Assembly: GCF_033807715.1 (NCBI RefSeq)
Contig: NC_084587.1
Span: forward strand, 21,818,517-21,882,516
Direction: 5' to 3'
Length of the DNA: 64,000 nucleotides
DNA from: Cololabis saira
Lineage: Eukaryota; Chordata; Actinopteri; Beloniformes; Belonidae
Below the pieces are notes generated by a model, which saw only the letters and a program-made list of their open reading frames with translations, did no database searches and was not told where the DNA came from. Both the position numbers and the translations under genes were made by a program. The first letter of the stretch is position 1. Every line of letters begins with the position of its first letter. This document shows, piece after piece, positions 1 through 64,000 of the stretch.

Positions 1-1481
1 AGACAACACTGGGGGCTCTTCTGGGATCTATTTGTCCAGCACAGAGCTAGGAGGATTAATTTTAACAACCATATCACTCAGTGGGTTCCTGTGAGTTGAA
101 ATGGCGGTGGTGGCCAAGAGCAACATTTCTGGCGGAACTTCAAGATCTGCGAGTGAGTGCTAGGCCGGATGTCCCAGTCACATCGCTCCAACCTTTTTGG
201 TCATGTGTACTTCAACATTTCAGCCATGTCTGGGTTTAACTTTACTATTTTCATTAAATGAATCAATACAAAAAAAATAAATAAAAAGAGAACAATACAC
301 TTTCAATCTAATTGAAATGTGTGACCTGTGAGTAAACAAACACTTAATGGATAAACCAGTTTGTGATACGTTACGTATATTCCCGCTTGGATTTTGAGTT
401 TAAACAGGAACTCAAGTATAAAATACAGCAGCCAGATCAGTACTTCAAAATTTCAACACAACAGTTTGATGTAACATTTAACTTTCAATCCATGCTGTTT
501 TGGCATTCACACTAACGTGCAGTAGACCTTTTTTGGTAGAGACTTGAGACTTCCCATGGCAATGACGTAGAGAGCGATGTTGTTACAACACAAGGTGAGG
601 TCTTACATGCTCTCCAAGACGGCATTGATGATAAGGTCTCTATCATATATGCTGATTGCAGACATGGCAGATTTTCACCAATGCTTTGGCAGATCCAGAA
701 CTTGTACAAAAACTGCAACCATGAACAATTATGAAGCAACTAGAAGGGCTGCCCATGCTGCCAAACAAATAATGCGGCCACACTCACACAGTCAAACAGC
801 TCAAGGGGGTCTTATGGTCCTGGTAAGAGAACCTGATGATACACCTATACATACATCCCCTAAGAATGTGCACAAATCCCATATGGTGAGGCGACACAAA
901 CAGAAATGTATAAAAACCACCCTGCATGAACTAGTTTCCCATAACTGTTGTGGTGTGGGGCACCTACAGTGAAACTGCCTGTCCCCACAGTACATTGGAG
1001 TGTTACGAAACACCAATAAAACTTTCAAGACGCATACCATAGTGTAATACTTATCTTTCAGAGGCCCCTCTCAGCATCTGTCGGCTGACCTGCTCTTTAC
1101 CCATTCCACACTGTAAATTTACAGTAAGGGAGGATGTGCTGTATGTCAAAGAAATATACAGCTTCTTATCTTTAAGAATCTGTTGGAATTACCTCAATAG
1201 TGCACATAGTTGAAAAGGTTATGATTGAGATGCACTGTTATCGTCTTTCGGCACTGATAGCTCCAGGATTAAAAGGAACATTTAGTTAATTAGAAACTCA
1301 ATTATCCTTTAAGTTTTTATGTTTAAATATCACCCAGAGACTGACACCAGGTTAGGTGCTTCAGTGGTGTCACTCTGTCTTCTGTCAGTGATGCAGCAGC
1401 GGAAAAGCAAACATGCATTTGATGCAGGGATGTAGCTATCTGTGCTATTCCAGGTACAGGTGGGTGAGGAGAGGGTGTGAC
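1..1481. other. Flanking DNA without an assignable gene
   Basis: A plus-strand frame open from about 541 to its TGA at 733 reads like protein (SDVVTTQGEVLHALQDGIDD, KVSIIYADCRHGRFSPMLWQ) but has no supported splice sites or start and is not recognised. The rest is AT-rich with no usable signal. Confidence 0.3.
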
Positions 1482-1645
1482 ATACAGTGGGGAGAACAAG
1501 TATTTGATACACTGCCGATTTTGCAGGTTTTCCCACTTGCAAAGCATGTAGAAGTCTGTAATTTTTATCATAGGTACTCTTCAACTGTGAGTGAAAAAAA
1601 ATCCAGAAAATCACATTGTATGATTTTTAAGTAATTAATTTGCAT
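1482..1645 (+). mobile_element. Tc1/mariner-type terminal fragment
   Basis: The stretch begins CAGTGGGGAGAACAAGTATT immediately after TA and continues through GATTTTTAAGTAATTAATTT. I recognise this as the terminal region of a widespread teleost Tc1-like transposon. The transposase and the opposite terminus are absent, so it is a truncated copy. Confidence 0.6.
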
Positions 1646-3589
1646 TTTCGTCCTGGTGTTCCTGCATTCTGCACTTCTCCAAAAGTCAAGGAGGGCGCAA
1701 AGATAAGTTGTGAGTCTATTAAGTTTTGATGCAAGACTGGTTGCTGTTTGATAAAGCAAAGCATGAATCATTTCTGGCTTGTGGGTTGGTGACGTGAATA
1801 GTTCGGATCTGATTAGGATCAGGTATATTCAGAAGCCAAGCCATTTGACTAAGAGGTCCAATGCGAGCCCTGAGCTCTGTATTGCTTTGAGGAATGAAGA
1901 TTGATATGCTTTAAATCTCTCTTGGTATTCATCAAATTGTTTGAGACCAGAAGACAGATTCTCTGTGTGCAAGAAACTTGAAAAATCTATAATTGATGGA
2001 GTGTTGGAATAAGAAGAGGGGTACTGTTTGTACATATGAAGACTCAGGGGGGAACATGTGGTCAGTTGCATTTGTGCAAAGTTCTCAACTGAACCACTAG
2101 TGATGAGGCAGAGCTCCTCATATTTTGTATCTTCCTGTTCTGTAGCTGCAGCAGCTTCCCAGACCTCAGTATTTACCCATGCATTCTTTCCTTCCTTTTC
2201 AGTTCCTTTTCAAGTTCTGTTTGCTTGTACTGTAGACTATTTTTGTACTATATCTAGCTCTCTCCTTCTCAAGTTGAAAGTGTCTTAGGCTGTCCTTGTA
2301 AGTGCAGCTTCAGCGCAGGCTCTGCCTTGTCTTAGTTTACAGAGTGCTCTGAGGAGGATGATCATTGAGAGAAATCTCTTGATGATACGTTCACCCTCTG
2401 ATTTTGAACAGCATGAAATCCACCTTAGCTTCTTTAATCCATGGGTGTGTTCTTGTTTTTATTTTCTCAACCACTGATCTATTGCATTTCATTGTTCTGT
2501 GTTACATACAAACATTTTGTATATTAAGCAGATGCATAGGCAGTCTAACTAGTTCTTTCACAAGCCAGCATGTGAGATCCTTGTTCCTTTAATGGCAAAT
2601 TCCATGCATGACAGGTTTAAAAGTAATGAGTGAAGCTGTAAAAAACAAAGAGCACAAGGTTTTTTGGCAACACAGCAACTTACTTTGTAAACTCATGAAT
2701 GTTGCCTAACAAATGTTAATATTAGCCCCAAACTGTCTGTAATTGGCGTCAGTACCACGGCAAATACACAGCCCTGAGCTGTGAATTTGTTGTGGTTCAC
2801 GTGGAAAAAGATTATAAACAACTAACCTTACAGCCATTGCTTTTGAGAGAACAGGAAAACGTCTAAGACATGAGAGAGGTTTACACCATTTACAGTCTAT
2901 GCGTCACTCAAATAGTTTCATAATGCATGACATACTTTTGGCACCCATCCAAAATACAAGTCAATGTAAAATGTTTTTTTGTAAACACATCTCAGACTTA
3001 TTAGTAACAATTTCAAACAATATACAGTATGACAAAATAACATTTTTGTTATGCCAACATGAGCAGACCACAGCTCTCAGGTTGTTTTATATTGAGTGTT
3101 GCAGTCTGTGGAGTAAATTTGCTGGCATATCCACTCCTGGAAAGATTGGTAACTATCTTGCCAAGAGCTTTCCTTTTGTGAAGTCTTTATCACTGTAGAT
3201 CGTCAAACTCCATATTTATAAGAGACATAACTTTTTTAAAGTTTCCCTGTAGTGGAGGCTTTTTGTGCATTGGTTTCCTGCCCTTGCAGCATTTTTTATT
3301 TAGTAAAATGCTTTGTTTGTACTCTTGGCACTTCTTGTTTTCATGCATTTCAGTCTTCCCCACCTCACCACATGACCTTTTTTTTTTTTTAAATCCAGTA
3401 AAGTGAAAGTGAAAAAAGCTGTATGGTGTTGTTCGTTTGAAACTATTTGCCAAGTAATCAGACCCATTGCCGTCAGACCATTTGAATTATGTTTTTACAC
3501 AAGAAACATGTACATTAATTTTGTGTGTGTGTGTGTGTGTATGTGTAAAAAAGACCAACAGTATGAAAATGACCAGTTTCAATGTCAAA
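1646..3589. other. Region downstream of inpp4b with no recognised gene
   Basis: Short open frames occur on both strands, but none has convincing codon composition, splice sites or similarity. The adjacent convergent gene expected from mammalian synteny (IL15) was looked for and not recognised. A T-rich run lies at 3379-3391. Confidence 0.4.
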
Positions 3590-4159
3590 CTATTTTTTAT
3601 TTTTTATCTTAAATAGACTTCTTTTTCTAAAAATGCAAAATATATAAAAAAAAAATACAACTGATTATTTCAAACATGCAATAAATTTCAAGGAATCTAC
3701 CCCAGAATATAAAATAATTACAAAATAGCATTAAGAAATGATTGTCCAATGTTTAACATCCAGCTGTACTTCATTTGGTCTCAACGGGCAGTTTCAAGAG
3801 AAAAACAAACAAACAAACAATATAAAATCCACTCTGGGTCACTGTGACATTACAGTCCAATGCAGCAAAACTAAGAAACTAACTGTTTGGACATAATTGT
3901 ACACCATTTATTGTTTTGAAAGTCCAGCTTGCATTGTGTAACACTGAGAATATTGTTAAAACAGACTTTTTACAATACAATGTGGAAAAAAGTGTTTAGA
4001 CCGCAGCCATCGCTGAACAATCTATCCTTGATCGTGGGAACAGTCGTGGTCTCAGAAAAACTTTACAGCTTGCCTGAGTAAATAGATTATATTTCATGTG
4101 TACAAGAGTAGAATACTCTGCTTAAGTATTTAAAGGGATTTATAAACACACACACACGC

Positions 4160-4209
<50 letters not shown>

Positions 4210-4462
4210 GCACTGCATATTTTCACCTGGACGGTGGGAAATGAGAAGAAAAGTGCATTTTGTTTACAATAACACGATTGCAAAGTTAGATTCTCCACGC
4301 TATGAGCCTGCACTGTACCTTCCCTTCTACACAAATGTACACAGCAAGTGTTTTTGTTTTGAACAAATGCACAATTTAAATATTCAACATTATTTTTAAG
4401 CTTTTGTATTTACTTCTTGGATCTCACAGAATGAGTATTTATAAATGACACGCTGTGCGTGC
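3590..4462 (-). other. Probable inpp4b 3' UTR with polyadenylation signals
   Basis: Downstream of the stop codon the minus strand is AT-rich and non-coding. A canonical AATAAA (TTTATT on the plus strand) lies at 3907-3912, about 550 nt after the stop. Further copies occur in the T-rich stretch near 3594-3606. The UTR would include a CA/TG microsatellite. Which signal is used cannot be decided from sequence. Confidence 0.5.
4146..4206. repeat. CA microsatellite in the presumed 3' UTR
   Basis: About 30 dinucleotide units with a few CG interruptions at the left end. It reads as a TG tract in the inpp4b transcript. Confidence 0.97.
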
Positions 4463-62097
<57,635 letters not shown>

Positions 62098-62529
62098 CTG
62101 CACAACAAAGACACAGGTCAAAAATAAAAGCATAGCTACCATGGAAAAGGTTAAAGAAACATGCCTGTGCTTGTGTCAAAAATAAAACATCCATTTGAAA
62201 GCTCTGTGTATCATATAAAGACACACTGTGCTGTAAGTATATGCAAGTTCTGACATAACTGCTTTAGATGGCTTATCTCTGTATCACTTCATATATTCAC
62301 CTAGAAAGAGACAAAGATGCAGAGACAGACTGCGTCAGATAATAAATATGATTTGTGATCATCTGTTGACTTTGATTTACTGTTGAAATTACTGCTTCCG
62401 TACTGAGTGATACAAATATGCACGACAAAATGTCTGTCTGCGTGGTGCAGAGAGAACAGAAAGAAAGCCCCTGTGCATGGGAGGGGATTGTGTGGAGGGG
62501 GTCTCCAACTTCTGGTTCCTGAGCATGCA

Positions 62530-63400
62530 CATTGAGGGGAAGCTGACCTGGAGCATCAACATCTGAACCATCATCAAAAAGGCACAGCGGAGGCTCAGCG
62601 GAGACTCAATTTTTTGAGAGTACTGAGAAATAACCACCTCATACAGAGACTGCTAGCGTCCTTCTACCAATGCTTTATACAGAGCATCCTTACACACTGC
62701 TTCTGCATTTGGTTTTTCCAGATGCACAGTGGCAGACAAGGAAGCCCCCCAGAGAGTTGTCACTACGGCCCAGAAGATCAGAGGTTTCCAATTCGGGTCC
62801 TCTGGAACACTTGTCTTGCATGTTTTAGATGCTACCCTGCTTTCAGCACACCGCGATAGAAGGAGATGTGTGACCAACAGATATTTACAGACATTGATGA
62901 CAAGCTAATGATGACCATTAATTAGAATCAGGTGTGTTGATGCAAAGCAACATCTAAAACATTCAGGGCAGGGTGTCCCGAGGACCGGAATTGGAAACTC
63001 CTGCAGAAGATAACTGGCTACCTCCTTCATCCCTGGAGGACCTGCACAGTTCTTAGTGCCTCGGGGAGGCACAGCGCACCCTCAAGGAATCAATCCAACC
63101 CCGGAAATACACTTTTTAAGCTGTTACCTTCTGGCAGATGCTACAGGCGTTTAAAGACCAGAACAAATAGACTGATGAACAGTTTTTACCCAAGAGCCAT
63201 AATTACACTAAACACTGTTTAATTGCATGAAAGGTGCAATGCGTTAAAAGTGCGAGAGCAGGACCATGTGCAATGTGAATGGTGCTGGTTTTGTGTTTAC
63301 TATAAGATGTTTTAAGTATTTATCTATTTTGTATTTTTATTACACTATATTTTAATATCATTTCTTATACTTATGTTTTATTCTTCAAGTTATCTTTGTT
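62530..63400 (+). pseudogene. LINE reverse-transcriptase C-terminal fragment, split by a hAT MITE
   Basis: Plus-strand translation gives KKAQRRLSGDS, LASFYQCFIQSILTHCFCIW and QRVVTTAQKI. After the insert comes ITGYLLHPWRTCTVLSASGR, then KLLPSGRCYRRLKTRTNRLM and NSFYPRAIITLN. This is the C-terminal region of a common fish LINE family (FYR--IESVLT, LLPSGRRYR, NSFYPRAI). Internal stops and a frameshift are present. Confidence 0.7.
62779..63003. mobile_element. hAT MITE with perfect 8-bp target duplication
   Basis: 225 bp between two CAGAAGAT copies (62771-62778 and 63004-63011). Ends CAGAGGTTTCCAATTC and, on the minus strand, CAGGAGTTTCCAATTC. An internal GTTTTAGATG / CATCTAAAAC inversion and ATTAATTAGAATCAGGTGTG match a MITE widespread in fish. 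Removing it and one duplication restores the LINE frame QKI-ITGY. Confidence 0.92.
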
Positions 63401-63490
63401 GTTTTTTAACCTAATAGGGTCCGCCACCTTTCCATTTGGCTGTACTGGTTGCAGTGACTGTAAAGCTGTTCTGTTCTCCTCTGTTCTGCG

Positions 63491-64000
63491 TAGGGGTGGG
63501 CCACCCCCCCGTGGGTGATCTGACGGTATTAGATCGTGAAGGATTACAACGTGAAGATGATCTTTCAAACTGCAGTGATCGTATTGACGTCGTCAACCTG
63601 ACCGACCAATCAAATGAATTACGGGCAGTGATGCGCTTTCCTACTCGCTTCCTTGTTTGTGTGTGTAGCGGTAGCGCGTGGAGAGCGATGGCTGAAAGCC
63701 AGAGTTGTTCGCAAAAAGAAAATTCCATATGGAATTAGTTTGGATTTTCAGCAAGTGAAAAAGCTCAAGCAAAAGTAATTTGCAGAGTGTGCACAGAAAC
63801 CGTTTGCACGTTGGGTGGTAACTCAACGGATCTGTTTAATCCCCTGAAGAGGAAGCAGTATTGTAGCACCCCAAGCAGTATTGTATGCTGAGAGTCAAAC
63901 AGCGAGGGGCCCGGCGGCGCTGCAGGCGGAGGCAGCAGCTAGCATGAGACCAAAACAGACAACATAAATACAGGCATTTGACAAAGGCACTCCATATGAC
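63491..64000 (+). pseudogene. 5' end of a hAT transposon with a degenerate BED zinc finger
   Basis: TAGGGGTGGGCCACCCCCC is like a hAT terminus. An ATG at 63688 opens MAESQSCSQKENSIWN, a TAG (63736-63738) follows, and the same frame continues FGFSASEKAQAKVICRVCTE, TVCTLGGNSTDLFNPLKRK. This is the BED-type finger found at the N-terminus of hAT/ZBED transposases. A proline replaces the usual first histidine of the finger. The element runs off the window. Confidence 0.65.

Noticed and set aside
1..3589. Last exon of an IL15 neighbour, expected from mammalian gene order
   Set aside because: No IL15-like cysteine and helix pattern was seen on the plus strand.

Overview
The window is vertebrate nuclear DNA, almost certainly from a ray-finned (teleost, probably percomorph) fish. 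It is AT-rich, has short coding exons separated by kilobase-scale introns with GT/AG borders, carries long CA, AT, AAAG and GA microsatellites, and is full of fish-type transposons (Tc1-like, hAT, Harbinger, L1/Tx1-like, CR1/L2-like, tRNA-SINE pieces).

One protein gene is firmly supported. It is the 3' two-thirds of inpp4b (type II inositol polyphosphate 4-phosphatase), on the minus strand, transcribed from about 62.1 kb down to 4.46 kb. Thirteen coding exons join in unbroken reading phase to give about 652 C-terminal residues, including the CKSAKDRT (CX5R) catalytic loop in the twelfth exon and a C-terminus ending in [11 protein letters not shown]. The first roughly 270-300 residues (N-terminal C2 region) lie beyond the right edge. 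A separate open exon at 7456-7740 ends in a strongly hydrophobic segment and resembles the alternative membrane-tail (beta) C-terminus known for this enzyme family, but its splice phase is not resolved.

Layout from left to right: 1-3.6 kb is flanking DNA with a Tc1-like terminal fragment. 3.6-4.6 kb is the 3' UTR and last exon. 4.6-15.1 kb is an intron with the candidate hydrophobic exon, two DNA-transposon derivatives and a LINE fragment split by a hAT element. 15.1-27.8 kb is the largest intron, with a CR1/L2-type LINE inserted in a Harbinger-like element, a LINE esterase fragment split by a MITE, and a nearly full-length decayed L1/Tx1-type LINE. 27.8-28.7 kb is an exon cluster. 29-35.3 kb holds a tandem-repeat family, a solo LTR nested in a SINE-like repeat, and a 1.88-kb inverted-repeat element with a 6-bp target duplication. 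35.3-42.9 kb holds exons 4-8. 43-62 kb holds the upstream exons in long, mostly featureless introns with several MITEs. 62-64 kb is a LINE fragment split by a hAT MITE, then the 5' end of a decayed hAT transposon.

I see no RNA gene, CRISPR array, operon or bacterial feature. The best candidates for something little described are the 1.88-kb inverted-repeat element, the repeat family beginning GGGCCCGAGCAC, and the possible membrane-anchored splice form of the phosphatase. Coordinates of exons come from hand-traced splice sites and phases. Transposon family names rest on motif recognition, not on a database search.
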